DNA of 64,000 nucleotides from Bacillota bacterium (lineage in GTDB: Bacteria; Bacillota; Bacilli; Paenibacillales; Paenibacillaceae), in the NCBI GenBank assembly GCA_023460795.1, contig JAEWPC010000035.1, positions 124,001 to 188,000 on the forward strand. Reading direction: 5' to 3'. The notes beneath the pieces are model-generated. The model worked only from the letters and a program-made list of their open reading frames with translations. It had not been told where the DNA came from and ran no database searches. Both the position numbers and the translations under genes were made by a program. Below, piece by piece: positions 17,109 to 26,420 of this stretch (its first letter is position 1; each line of letters begins with the position of its first letter).

Positions 17109-18956
17109 ATGCGTGAACGGATCGGCGGATGGCTGTCCAAGCCGTTTGTCTTTTTCTCGATAATCATGTTGTTCAAGATTTATTTGGTTAAAATCGTCGT
17201 TTTCGGGGAGAGCTCCTATTGGCTGCCGCTGATTACGGACATTCCTTCCGTCTTGGTGTTCTTCGCGTTGATCGAATGGTTCTCACCCCGCCGGAAGCTC
17301 GGCTGGTATTTGGGCGTTAACCTCCTTCTGACGAGCATTTATTTCGCCGTTATTATGTATTTCAAATATTTCGGAGTCATCGTTACGTATCATGCGCTTC
17401 AGCAAGCCGGTCAAGTGACGGAGGTCAGAGGCAGCGTGATGTCGCTATTGCATCCGTACTTCTTGTTCATCTTCGTAGATATCGTCGCCATCTGGCTTCT
17501 GATGTTCAGCCGCAAATTCCGCGCGTGGGGTAAAACTCTCGCCGTCCGTGAATCGAAGGTGGTCGCCTCCGCCATCTTCGGCGTGGCGCTCGCGATCAGC
17601 ATCGCGAACGTATGGACGCACCGGGACACCATTAACGAGCTGAATCAGGCTCAGAACATGGGCATTATCAACTATGAAGCGAACGCGATCGTCGCGAGCG
17701 TGGGCGAGGATCTGGGGGATCCGAGTCTGGTGACCCCGGAAGCGATCTCCGCCCTTAAGAAACTCAGCAACCCGCAAGCGCCTCTGTATTGGGGGCAAGC
17801 GAAGGGCAAGAACGTCGTCATTATTCAGTTAGAGGCGTTCCAAAACTTCCTGTTGAACACGAAGATCGACGGTCAAGAGGTTACGCCGGTATTGAATCAG
17901 CTCATGAAAGAGCACTTTTATTTCCCGCATTTCTACCAGCAAGTCGGCCAAGGCAATACGTCTGACGCCGAATTCGTCGTAAATACGTCTTTCTATATTC
18001 CGCAGCATGGCGCCGCTTCGCAGGATTACGGCAACGCGGACCTGCCGAGCATGCCGAAGGTGCTAAGCGCGAACGGCTATCAGACTGCGACGTTCCATAC
18101 GAACGACGTGCAATTCTGGAATCGCAAAGAGTTATATAAAGCGCTTGGCTTCGATAAATATTATGATGCGTCCTTTTATGGGGACGAAGACCTCGTGTTC
18201 TTCGGCTCGTCCGACGAGGTGCTTTACGACAAAACGGCGGATGAGCTGTTGAAGATGAGCCAAAGCGGCAAGCCGTTCTATGCGCAATTAATCTCGATGT
18301 CCTCGCACCATCCGTTCGATATTCCGGAGCGCAAAATTCGCTTTAAGCTGCCTGAAAGATACGAGGATACGCTCGTAGGCGATTATATCGAGGCTGAGAA
18401 CTACGCCGACAACGCGCTAGGACAATTCTTCGATAAGCTCAAGCAGAACGGACTATGGGACAAGACCGTATTCGTGATCTACGGAGACCATCTCGGATTG
18501 CCGCTTTATACGCTGTCGCATCACGAGAAGAAGTTGATGGAGGAAATTTACGGTCGGCCGTACAACTTCTCGGAAATGCTTAACATTCCGCTCTTTATCG
18601 CCGCGCCGGGGATTACCGAGCCTAAGGTGTTGGAGCAGACGGGCGGCCAGGTGGACATTTTCCCGACGATCGCGAATTTGCTTGGCGTCTCGCTGAAGGA
18701 TCACATTCATTTCGGCCAAGATTTGTTGAACGAGACGGATAACCTGCTTCCGCAGCGCTATTACTTGCCTTCAGGCTCGTTCGTCAACAATAACGGAATA
18801 TTCGTGCCGGGTTACGATTACGAGGACGGTACGGTTTATCCGTTCGACGGCGCGAAGCCGACCGGCGCGGATACGTCCGAGGACGAATTCAAACGAGCGT
18901 TGGAACTGCTTAGACTGTGCGATAGCTACGTCGGTAATCTTCCGAATCACGATTGA
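17109..18956 (+). CDS. ltaS: Lipoteichoic acid synthase family protein
   Basis: A 615-residue protein with five N-terminal membrane segments and an extracellular sulfatase-like domain from about residue 225. The catalytic Thr is in GNTSDAEF, and metal or substrate ligands appear in FHTND, SSHHPF and YGDHLG. LtaS-type enzymes polymerise glycerol phosphate from phosphatidylglycerol on the outer membrane face. ATG at 17109 follows GGAGGTGG; a TATAAT lies near 17080. Which of the LtaS/YfnI/YqgS/YvgJ paralogues it matches cannot be told. A PAP2 phosphatase follows. Confidence 0.88.
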   Translation: MRERIGGWLSKPFVFFSIIMLFKIYLVKIVVFGESSYWLPLITDIPSVLVFFALIEWFSPRRKLGWYLGVNLLLTSIYFAVIMYFKYFGVIVTYHALQQAGQVTEVRGSVMSLLHPYFLFIFVDIVAIWLLMFSRKFRAWGKTLAVRESKVVASAIFGVALAISIANVWTHRDTINELNQAQNMGIINYEANAIVASVGEDLGDPSLVTPEAISALKKLSNPQAPLYWGQAKGKNVVIIQLEAFQNFLLNTKIDGQEVTPVLNQLMKEHFYFPHFYQQVGQGNTSDAEFVVNTSFYIPQHGAASQDYGNADLPSMPKVLSANGYQTATFHTNDVQFWNRKELYKALGFDKYYDASFYGDEDLVFFGSSDEVLYDKTADELLKMSQSGKPFYAQLISMSSHHPFDIPERKIRFKLPERYEDTLVGDYIEAENYADNALGQFFDKLKQNGLWDKTVFVIYGDHLGLPLYTLSHHEKKLMEEIYGRPYNFSEMLNIPLFIAAPGITEPKVLEQTGGQVDIFPTIANLLGVSLKDHIHFGQDLLNETDNLLPQRYYLPSGSFVNNNGIFVPGYDYEDGTVYPFDGAKPTGADTSEDEFKRALELLRLCDSYVGNLPNHD

Positions 18957-19005
18957 TTGAACTACAGAGAGAGAATAGAAGGATAGAAACAAGGGGGTAA
19001 CAAGA

Positions 19006-19674
19006 TTGAAACTGAAGCTGCAATCGATCGATTGGAAAAGGTACGCGCCGCTCATCTCGATGCTCGTCTTCCCGTTCCTCGGCATGATGTACGCCATGAC
19101 GAACAGTCCGGTGCCCAATCAGGACGTCTCGCAGTTGATTACGAGCGTCGATACGGCGATTCCGTTCATCAAATATTTCGCGCTGCCTTATTCCGTATGG
19201 ATCTTTTATATTTATGTGTGCCTAGTCTATTTCTTCTTCAAGGAACCGAACGCCTATTATCGCGGACTGCTCACTTATATCGTCTGCGCGTTGATCTGTT
19301 ACATGATTTATTCCGTATTCCAGACGACGGTGCCGCGTCCGGCCGTGACCGGCAACGATCCGTTCTCGGATCTCGTGCGGTTTATCTATAACCGGGATCA
19401 ACCTTTCAACTGTTTCCCTAGCATCCACTGCTTCTCCAGCTATATGGTCATGCGGATTCTGTGGACCAGCTCGTTCCGCAATAAGTGGAACATGATCCTC
19501 ATCACGGGGATGTCGAGCATTATTATTATGTCCACTCTATTCGTGAAACAACACGTCATCATGGACGCGCTCGCAGGCATTCTGCTCGTGGAGCTCGTCA
19601 TTCCGCTGATTATTCTGCTCGAACGCTCGTTCAGAACGGTTAAGCAGCGTCAGAGAAGCACCTTCGGAGCCTAG
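19006..19674 (+). CDS. PAP2-family membrane phosphatase
   Basis: A 222-residue membrane protein starting at TTG after AAGGGGG. The last two phosphatase motifs are visible: PSIHCFSS and, some 40 residues on, KQHVIMDALAG; the upstream KxxxxxxRP motif is only partly conserved (TTVPRP). Likely dephosphorylates a lipid such as phosphatidic acid or undecaprenyl pyrophosphate. It follows ltaS by 49 bases and is probably co-transcribed. Confidence 0.8.
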   Translation: MKLKLQSIDWKRYAPLISMLVFPFLGMMYAMTNSPVPNQDVSQLITSVDTAIPFIKYFALPYSVWIFYIYVCLVYFFFKEPNAYYRGLLTYIVCALICYMIYSVFQTTVPRPAVTGNDPFSDLVRFIYNRDQPFNCFPSIHCFSSYMVMRILWTSSFRNKWNMILITGMSSIIIMSTLFVKQHVIMDALAGILLVELVIPLIILLERSFRTVKQRQRSTFGA

Positions 19675-19680
19675 AAGACA

Positions 19681-19727
19681 AGAAGCCCGTCACCGTGGAG
19701 TCGATCTCCAACGTGACGGGCTTCTTT
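19681..19727 (+). terminator. Terminator between PAP2 and tetR genes
   Basis: AGAAGCCCGTCAC pairs with GTGACGGGCTTCT. It lies between converging genes and may serve both. Confidence 0.85.
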
Positions 19728-19744
19728 GTATGAGTAACCATGCC

Positions 19745-20344
19745 TTAACGGACGGATAATTGGCACATTCGAAGATAGCCTTGCTTGATCTGCTCGGGCG
19801 TGTAGCCGAACTCGTGCTTCAGATGGAAATATCCCGCGGGCGACATCGAGCAGATGAGCGCGTGCGCGGTCAGATTCGTATCGACTAGGTTAGTAGCCTC
19901 GGGACCGATCATCTCGGCCAGCAGCTCCGAAATGAGCTCTCTTGACGTCATATACATCTGGGTATGGTAAAAGCTGCCTCGCGGATCGTCGCAATTGATT
20001 TTCGATTCCATCGTCAAGATCAGCTCGGCTTTCTCTTCGATCGCGTCGATCCATCTGCCGATCACTCCGCCTAGCCGTTCGACCGGTGCTAGATGGGCAT
20101 GCTCCCTAAGATAGGTCTTGAATTGTTCGATCAACTGCATGCTGTAATCGCTCAGCAATTCGGTGCACAAGTCGCCTTTATGCGCATAACGGCGATATAA
20201 GGTCGCTTGTCCGACGCCTGCCGTCTTGGCGATTTGGTGCATGCTTACGCTATGAACGCCATGCTCGTTAAAAAGGGATTGAGCCGTCTGCAGAATGAGT
20301 CTGCGGTGCTCGATCGCGTCTTTGCGCTCACGTCGGACGGACAT
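19745..20344 (-). CDS. TetR/AcrR-family repressor
   Basis: A 199-residue regulator. The N-terminal helix-turn-helix reads VSMHQIAKTAGVGQATLYRRYAHKGDL, classic TetR. It is divergent from the DHA2 exporter, and a long perfect palindrome lies between them over the exporter promoter. It most likely represses the exporter and perhaps itself, released by an unknown drug-like ligand. Confidence 0.92.
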   Translation of the reverse strand: MSVRRERKDAIEHRRLILQTAQSLFNEHGVHSVSMHQIAKTAGVGQATLYRRYAHKGDLCTELLSDYSMQLIEQFKTYLREHAHLAPVERLGGVIGRWIDAIEEKAELILTMESKINCDDPRGSFYHTQMYMTSRELISELLAEMIGPEATNLVDTNLTAHALICSMSPAGYFHLKHEFGYTPEQIKQGYLRMCQLSVR

Positions 20345-20388
20345 GATGACACCTCTCCTCGCACAATAAAATTAACGAAGTGTTCGTA

Positions 20389-20447
20389 TTGACTCTAGAA
20401 CGTACGTGGGGTAACATTTGGATTAAACGGACAATTGTCCGTTTAAT
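20389..20447 (+). promoter_or_regulatory. Exporter promoter with 26-bp perfect operator palindrome
   Basis: TTGACT (20389) and TAACAT (20412) are 17 bases apart. A perfect 26-base palindrome at 20422-20447, centred on GGACAATTGTCC, begins five bases after the -10 and would cover the transcript start. It is the obvious TetR operator. Confidence 0.85.
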
Positions 20448-20567
20448 TTCAGGAGCCGCCGAGAATAGCGTCCGTGTCTGTATTGTATCGCTTACGCATG
20501 AGAGCGGTCAACGAACAGACGAGAGAGACGGCGGTCGGGTGCTCTAACTTTGGATAGGAGGTTTACT

Positions 20568-22070
20568 ATGTCATCCGCAACACAACCGGCAGCACCGTCC
20601 GAGGATGCGTCGCTACGCAGCATTATCGCTCCTCTGGTTGCCATCATCGTCGGCATTTTCATGGTTATTCTGGACGGCACGGCCGTTAACGTCGCGCTCG
20701 AGAAGCTGATGGTCGAATTCAAGCTTACCGATTACTCCGTCGTGCAATGGACCGTTATCGGATACGCGCTGGCGCAAGCCGCGGTCATTCCGCTGGCGGG
20801 CTGGCTGTCCGACCGGTTCGGCGCTAAGCGTATCTTCTTGATCTCCATCGGCATGTTCACGATCGGCTCGCTCCTGTGCGCGCTCGCGAGCAACGTAGAG
20901 ATGCTGATTACTTTCCGCATCGTTCAAGGTCTCGGCGGAGGCGTCGTCATCCCGATCGCGATGGCGTTCATCTACCGATTGGCGCCGCCGAGCAAAGTCG
21001 GCATCGTCATGGGAATGATGGGCATTCCGATCTTGCTGGCTCCGGCGCTCGGTCCCGTCATCGCTGGCGCGTTCGTCGAACACGCGTCCTGGCAATGGAT
21101 ATTCCTGGTTAACCTTCCGATTGGCGTTATCGGTATATTCCTCGGCATTCGCACGCTGCCTAACATCCAGCGCCAGACGGTCGCGGCTCTTGATTCGCTT
21201 GGCATGATTCTTGGACCGCTAGCCTTCGCTGCTCTCGTGTTCGGGGTCTCCAAGGGCGGTATCGACGAAGTAACCGGCGAGTCCAAGTGGGGCAATACGG
21301 ATACGCTTGTCGGGATCGGCATCGGTCTGATCGCTTTGATCCTGTTCATCATCGTCGAGTTGAGAAGGAAGAACCCGCTGCTTGAGCTTCGCGTATTCGG
21401 TTCGGGCAACTTCTCGAAAGGCATCGTCGTGCAATGGGTGTCGCAGATCGCCATGTTCGGCACGATGTTCCTGGTGCCGCTGTATCTGCAGCGCGCGCTC
21501 GGCCATTCGCCGCTCGAAACCGGATTGATCATGCTTCCTCAAGCGCTAGCTTCGGGCTTATTCATGCCGATCGGGGGCAAACTGTCCGATAAGATCGGCG
21601 CTCGTCCGCTCGTCATCGCGGGGATGATCTTGACGACAGGCTCCGCCTTCCTGCTCTCGAACCTATCGGCAGGAGACAGCCTGATCATGGTGATGATTCC
21701 TCTGGCCATGCTTGGCGCAGGTATGGGTTTGTTCATGATGCCGCTCAACAATCACCTGATCCAATCCGCTCCGGCGAACCTGGTCGGACGCGTCACTTCC
21801 TTAACGAACGCGACGCAGCAAGTCATGATGTCTTTCGCCGTAGCGGTCCTTACGACGATCTACGCGACGAAGCTCAATAACATCATGACGGATAAAGGAC
21901 AGGGAGCGAGACCGGAGCTCGCCGACTATACCGACGCGTTCGGCCACACGTTCTTTATCTTGATCTTCGTTGCGGTGGCGGGCGGCATTCTCGGCCTTAT
22001 GCTAACGAAACCGAAGATTATAGAAGGCGAAGAGAAGCGTTCCGCGGATCTTCACGCGATGGTCGGATAA
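20568..22070 (+). CDS. DHA2-family multidrug MFS exporter
   Basis: A 500-residue protein with 14 predicted membrane segments. DHA2 signatures are LDGTAVNVALEKL in the first segment, GWLSDRFGAKR in the 2-3 loop and GPVIAGAFVEHASWQWIFLVNLPIG in segment 5. Such EmrB-like pumps export drugs by proton antiport. ATG follows GGAGG. A TetR gene and operator lie upstream. Confidence 0.92.
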   Translation: MSSATQPAAPSEDASLRSIIAPLVAIIVGIFMVILDGTAVNVALEKLMVEFKLTDYSVVQWTVIGYALAQAAVIPLAGWLSDRFGAKRIFLISIGMFTIGSLLCALASNVEMLITFRIVQGLGGGVVIPIAMAFIYRLAPPSKVGIVMGMMGIPILLAPALGPVIAGAFVEHASWQWIFLVNLPIGVIGIFLGIRTLPNIQRQTVAALDSLGMILGPLAFAALVFGVSKGGIDEVTGESKWGNTDTLVGIGIGLIALILFIIVELRRKNPLLELRVFGSGNFSKGIVVQWVSQIAMFGTMFLVPLYLQRALGHSPLETGLIMLPQALASGLFMPIGGKLSDKIGARPLVIAGMILTTGSAFLLSNLSAGDSLIMVMIPLAMLGAGMGLFMMPLNNHLIQSAPANLVGRVTSLTNATQQVMMSFAVAVLTTIYATKLNNIMTDKGQGARPELADYTDAFGHTFFILIFVAVAGGILGLMLTKPKIIEGEEKRSADLHAMVG

Positions 22071-22117
22071 TCGAAGAGGACGATTCGTTCCTTTATAAGT
22101 CCCCATATCATTGGACG

Positions 22118-22147
22118 GCCCCCGAAGACAAGTGTCTGCGGGGGCCT
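22118..22147 (+). terminator. GC-rich hairpin after exporter gene
   Basis: GGCCCCCG-a-AGACA pairs with TGTCT-g-CGGGGGCC. There is no T run, so it may only stabilise the 3' end. Confidence 0.5.
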
Positions 22148-22543
22148 TAGTTATGAGTAGCGCAACCGCGCGATTCTTCCTGAATTCACTTGCACGAAAA
22201 CAACGACAGCCCTACCTCTCCATCGTCTCTGCGGCTCCTAGGCCGCGCCAGTGAGAATTCGTGTTTCCTTCCAGCAGCCGATCTTCATAAAGGATTGTGT
22301 TCGCTTTGGTAAACGGAGGAATATTGCCCAAAGAGGAAAAACCTGAGGGTTACTTGCTTCTACGAAATCTTATTATACGGCATAGAATTGAAAATGTAAA
22401 TGAAAAGTAAATCATTAACAAAATGGCGCGCCTGCGTACAAGCTTGCGATATTTGTCTCTTGCAGGCTGTTTGTTATCGTGCATGTCGAACGCGGCTTCG
22501 CTGTATATATTACCAACCGGTACCGCAAGAGGGTGAAAGAGTT
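22148..22543. other. Gene-poor spacer with one possible 28-codon peptide
   Basis: No convincing gene. A frame from TTG 22324 to TAA 22410, with GGAGGA only four bases upstream, would encode a charged 28-residue peptide; spacing is poor and I do not rely on it. Otherwise AT-rich around 22360-22420. Confidence 0.3.
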
Positions 22544-22658
22544 CGAGCCTTACGAAGATTCATTTTCATCGAGGGCGAGTTAGTCCGAGCCCGACGAAGA
22601 TTCATTTTCATTGAGGGTGAGTAAGTTCGAGCCCGACGAAGATTCATTTTCATCGAGG
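22544..22658. repeat. 42-bp direct repeat, 2.7 copies
   Basis: Units start at 22544, 22586 and 22628 and share GACGAAGATTCATTTTCATC. The third copy runs into GAGGAGG, the ribosome site of the next gene. The period is a multiple of three and leaves open frames on both strands, which look incidental. Confidence 0.85.
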
Positions 22659-22668
22659 AGGCGTTCGC

Positions 22669-23103
22669 ATGCGGCAATTTGCGGCTTTGATCCGAGAATT
22701 GAGAGCGTGGTTGGTTCAGGTGCCTTTCGTTAGAACATTGATGCCGATCCATCTGCACCTTCTGTTCGGCGGCGTAGGCGTGATATTCGCGAGAAAACTG
22801 TTGTATGAGCTCGTCTCGCCGTCAAGCTATGATACGCTGCACAACCTGTTTTACGACTTCCCGCTAGATCTGCTGGCGTATTACTCCTTCTTCGTCGGGT
22901 TTTGGTTGACGCTCATTTCCCGGGACATTAGGCTTCTTCCTCACGCGATGTGGGCTTACGCCTTCGTGACGCTGTTTCCCTTCGAATCGCTCGGGCTTGC
23001 GCATTATGTCCGAGCGGCGATCTACGTCGTGGCCGGCTTCGCTCTCTCTCGCTATGCCGCCTCTTCTTATAACAACGCTGAGAAAAAGACGGCTGTTTTC
23101 TGA
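22669..23103 (+). CDS. Hypothetical four-helix membrane protein
   Basis: A 144-residue protein starting at ATG after GAGGAGG, with about four hydrophobic segments (LLFGGVGVIFARKLLY, LLAYYSFFVGFWLTL, MWAYAFVTLFPF, AAIYVVAGFAL). I do not recognise the family. Its ribosome site is formed by the last copy of the 42-bp repeat. Confidence 0.65.
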   Translation: MRQFAALIRELRAWLVQVPFVRTLMPIHLHLLFGGVGVIFARKLLYELVSPSSYDTLHNLFYDFPLDLLAYYSFFVGFWLTLISRDIRLLPHAMWAYAFVTLFPFESLGLAHYVRAAIYVVAGFALSRYAASSYNNAEKKTAVF

Positions 23104-23181
23104 AAATGATTGCCAATTTCAAGAATGCGTGTATAGTATTAGGAAGTATGCTTATCTATTCGGAGTCAAGACCGCCCTATT

Positions 23182-23230
23182 AAACCCTCGGTTTGCGGTG
23201 TTGTTACGTCGCCGCGAACCGAGGGTTTTG
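23182..23230 (+). terminator. Terminator between converging genes
   Basis: AAACCCTCGGTT-t-GCGG pairs with CCGC-g-AACCGAGGGTTT. Confidence 0.85.
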
Positions 23231-23235
23231 TTTGT

Positions 23236-24117
23236 CTAGCGTTGCTCGTACGCGATCGTCAGCTGAAGGCGGAGGGGCTGCCCCGGTTTGACGAGAAGCA
23301 AGTCCTTCTTGTGGTTCAGCGCTTCGTTCAGCGCGGTCCAAGGCTCGACGCAGACGAACGGCTTGTTCTCGACGGACCATAATACGGTGAATCGGAACTC
23401 CTCGCTGTAAGTCATTCGCACGAATCCGCCTTTGCCGTTCAGAGGAAAACCGATTTCCGATGTATGCGCATCGAGCAAGGCGGCGGACTCGACGAGACCT
23501 TGCAAATCGAATGTACCGTCGAACGGCTTTTCGATATGATCGTTGTAGTCCAGAAGCTTCGTTGCGTCCGTCTCGTAGGCGAGATGCTTGCCGACTGCGG
23601 CGAAGTAAGGGTGGAACCCCGCGACCATCGGCATAGGCTCGGATGAGCCGTTCGAATATTGCTGCTCGATCGTGAACTTTCCTTCTTTAAGCCGGTACGT
23701 AAAGCGGAGCTCGAACGCGAACGGATAGGAAGCCAAAGTCTCGTCGTCGCTACGGAGAGATAACGTCGCGTATGCGCCGTCGTCCGTGCCCGTCTCGATG
23801 ACTTGCCACGGCTTCATTCGGGCGACGCCGTGATTCTTCATCCGGTAAACGGCGCCGTTCCATTCGTATTCCCCGCCGACCAGCTGTCCGCAGATCGGGA
23901 ACAGAATCGGAATTCCGCCGCGGATGTTCGCTTGCGGATTCAAGAACGTCTCTCGGTCAAGATAGAGGAGCTCCTGTCCTTGTAATTGGCAATGAATCAC
24001 GATCGCGCCGCGTTCGGGGCAGAAGACGATCCGGGATTGCGTCGCTGCGTCGGTTAATTCGTAAAGCGGGTAACCGTCGAAATAGGTGTTGACGGTATAG
24101 TTGGTTGGGTCAAGCAT
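23236..24117 (-). CDS. Aldose 1-epimerase family protein
   Basis: A 293-residue galactose-mutarotase-fold protein. Key residues are in RGGIPILFPICGQ, KNHGVARMKPW (catalytic-type His), MVAGFHPYF (second His) and VCVEPWTALNEALN (acidic base). The short length and GIPI.FP motif resemble hexose-phosphate epimerases and the YihR/GalM group. It interconverts anomers of a sugar. Stands alone. Confidence 0.85.
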   Translation of the reverse strand: MLDPTNYTVNTYFDGYPLYELTDAATQSRIVFCPERGAIVIHCQLQGQELLYLDRETFLNPQANIRGGIPILFPICGQLVGGEYEWNGAVYRMKNHGVARMKPWQVIETGTDDGAYATLSLRSDDETLASYPFAFELRFTYRLKEGKFTIEQQYSNGSSEPMPMVAGFHPYFAAVGKHLAYETDATKLLDYNDHIEKPFDGTFDLQGLVESAALLDAHTSEIGFPLNGKGGFVRMTYSEEFRFTVLWSVENKPFVCVEPWTALNEALNHKKDLLLVKPGQPLRLQLTIAYEQR

Positions 24118-24297
24118 GTCGTTCCTCCTGCGTCATTGAAGTCGTTATCCGTCATTATAACAGCAGTTGGATGAGGATGCCGAAATTCGATGAGTAATTA
24201 TTCATTAATGACATGAAGGAATTGGTTAATGAATATGGAAGGTTTATAAAATAAGGTAATTATTCTCATATTGTTTCATGAGCGGAGGAGTGAAAAT

Positions 24298-26340
24298 TTG
24301 ACGGTTAGAAAACCTTTTCTAATCCCTTTCCTGATCGGACTCGTCTTGGTAACGGCCTTTTTCCTATGGCCGGGCGTTTGGCGTAAAGATGGCTTTGATG
24401 GCTTATTGGCAAACAATGTGCTGCAAACCGCAGCATCGCTGTTTTCGGCCGTGATCATCTTGTATACTTTCTATACTTCCGATAGGGAAGCCAAATTTTT
24501 AAAGTTCTATGGGTTCGGTTTGCTGGTAAACGCGCTGGCGCAAACCATCTGGACGTGCGGGATATACAGTAAGCACGCCGAGCCCAATTTTATGGGAATT
24601 CCGGAATGGATCTGGGTAGCGCAACACTTTTTTTACGTTGCGGCTCTGTACCATCAATATCTGGACCCGTTTCGCACTAAGCGTTCTAAATTCTACTTTG
24701 TGCTGGATATGTTGCTTTTTTCAACAGTCGCATCTACCTTATATTGGCAAATACAGGTCGTCCCCATCGGTTTGGAAATCGAGCTTTCGAATCAGTTCCT
24801 CTGGTTAAGCAAGCTGAATGCCTCGTTCAACGCAGTCATCGTGCTCCTTATGATTTACTTAAGCATGAACAACGGAAGGCGCTCGCCAAGCTTCACCGCT
24901 AGCCTTTTGTTTATTGGAGGGTTTATATTGCGGCAGGTCGGCAATACGACCTATTTATATTTCGCTCCTAACTCCGATTACGGCCAATGGTCTTGGATCA
25001 CGGACATGAGTTGGTTCATGAGCTCGATCTTGATAGGCATCACGCCGCTATTGGTCATCGGAATGAAGTTCAACGAGATTCGGATTGCGCCTACTTCGAA
25101 GGCTTCGCATCTGGCTAGACGGTATGGCACCATCTTTCTGGTCAGCATCGCGCTGATCGCGATCGTGTGTACGCTTGGCAAGTTCACGCCGGTCAGCGTC
25201 GGAGCCATTCTAACGATCGTGTTGATGGCTGTCCGGTTGTCTGTAGGGGTACGGGAGCTCGAATCCGTAGATATCGCTTTGAAACAGACAGGAGTGAACT
25301 ACCGCAATTTCGTGGAAAGTTCGCTCATTGGAGTGTTCGTGGAGCAAAAGGGCGAATTGGTATACGTTAACCGGCAGACCGTGCAAATTTTCGGCACGGA
25401 TGCGGGGGAGATGCTAGGCAGGCCGCTGGCCGATTTTATCATTCCCGCTGATCGGGAGCATCTGAAGCGCGAATTCCCGACGTTGAATGAGCACGGTCAT
25501 TCCGCTCGGCTGCGCGTCACGGCTTGCAAAGAGGACGGCACCGAAATTTACCTGGAGCTGCAGGCATATTCCGCCTACTACAAAGGGAAATCGGCGATAT
25601 CCGGAACGGTGCTCGACGTCACCGAGAGCAAGCTGTCGGAGCAGCTGCTCATTCGCTCGGAGAAGCTTTCCGTGGTCGGTCAGTTGGCGGCTGGCGTCGC
25701 CCATGAGATACGCAATCCTCTGACCGCGCTCAAGGGCTTCACGCAGCTGCTATATAAGGATGCGGACCGCAATCGCAACTATTACGAGATGATGCTGACC
25801 GAGCTGGAACGTATCAACTATATCGTCGGTGAATTCGTGCTGCTCTCCAAACCCAATCAGTTGCAAACCATCGTTCCGTGTTCTATGTCCAGAATGCTGG
25901 GAGACATTGTACCGATCATGGAGTCGCAAGCGATTATTACGAACGTGAGCATACAAGTCGAAGAGGGCGCGAATATGCCCGACGTTCATTGCGATGTCAA
26001 CCAAATCAAACAAGTGCTGATCAATCTGGTGAAGAACGGAATCGAAGCGATGCCGGGCGGCGGCAAGTTGAAGATACGCTCATCGAATGACCGTTCGGGG
26101 TACGTCGTCATCGAAGTCGAGGATCAAGGAGGCGGAATTCCGCAGGAAATCATCAAGAGGCTGGGAGAACCGTTTTACACGACCAAACAAAGCGGCACGG
26201 GGCTGGGATTGACCGTCTGCTTCAAGATCATTCAGGCTCACGGGGGAGAGTTGACCTTTACGAGCATACCGAATCAAGGTACGACCGCCGTCGTGAAGCT
26301 GCCCGTTCAGGCGCCCGCGGAAGAGCTTCGAATCGGTTAG
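24298..26340 (+). CDS. Membrane sensor histidine kinase, sporulation-kinase type
   Basis: A 680-residue protein: about eight membrane helices over residues 5-320, a PAS domain at about 340-450, then HisKA with the phospho-acceptor in AHEIRNPLTALKGFTQLL and HATPase motifs NLVKNGIEAM, DQGGGI and GTGLGLTV. The kinase core resembles KinA/KinB/KinE, which feed Spo0A; there is no adjacent response regulator, in line with that. Start is TTG with GGAGGAG eight bases upstream. The ligand is unknown. Confidence 0.88.
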   Translation: MTVRKPFLIPFLIGLVLVTAFFLWPGVWRKDGFDGLLANNVLQTAASLFSAVIILYTFYTSDREAKFLKFYGFGLLVNALAQTIWTCGIYSKHAEPNFMGIPEWIWVAQHFFYVAALYHQYLDPFRTKRSKFYFVLDMLLFSTVASTLYWQIQVVPIGLEIELSNQFLWLSKLNASFNAVIVLLMIYLSMNNGRRSPSFTASLLFIGGFILRQVGNTTYLYFAPNSDYGQWSWITDMSWFMSSILIGITPLLVIGMKFNEIRIAPTSKASHLARRYGTIFLVSIALIAIVCTLGKFTPVSVGAILTIVLMAVRLSVGVRELESVDIALKQTGVNYRNFVESSLIGVFVEQKGELVYVNRQTVQIFGTDAGEMLGRPLADFIIPADREHLKREFPTLNEHGHSARLRVTACKEDGTEIYLELQAYSAYYKGKSAISGTVLDVTESKLSEQLLIRSEKLSVVGQLAAGVAHEIRNPLTALKGFTQLLYKDADRNRNYYEMMLTELERINYIVGEFVLLSKPNQLQTIVPCSMSRMLGDIVPIMESQAIITNVSIQVEEGANMPDVHCDVNQIKQVLINLVKNGIEAMPGGGKLKIRSSNDRSGYVVIEVEDQGGGIPQEIIKRLGEPFYTTKQSGTGLGLTVCFKIIQAHGGELTFTSIPNQGTTAVVKLPVQAPAEELRIG

Positions 26341-26420
26341 TCCGGATGAATGAAAGGCGAAGAATTGTCCATGATAGTACAGGACATTCCAACCAGAAAT
26401 TCCGAAGGAGTCGAGATCGA

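Noticed and set aside
22400..22624. Open frame over the 42-bp repeats
   Set aside because: Open only because the repeat is a multiple of three; the opposite strand is equally open and no ribosome site precedes it.
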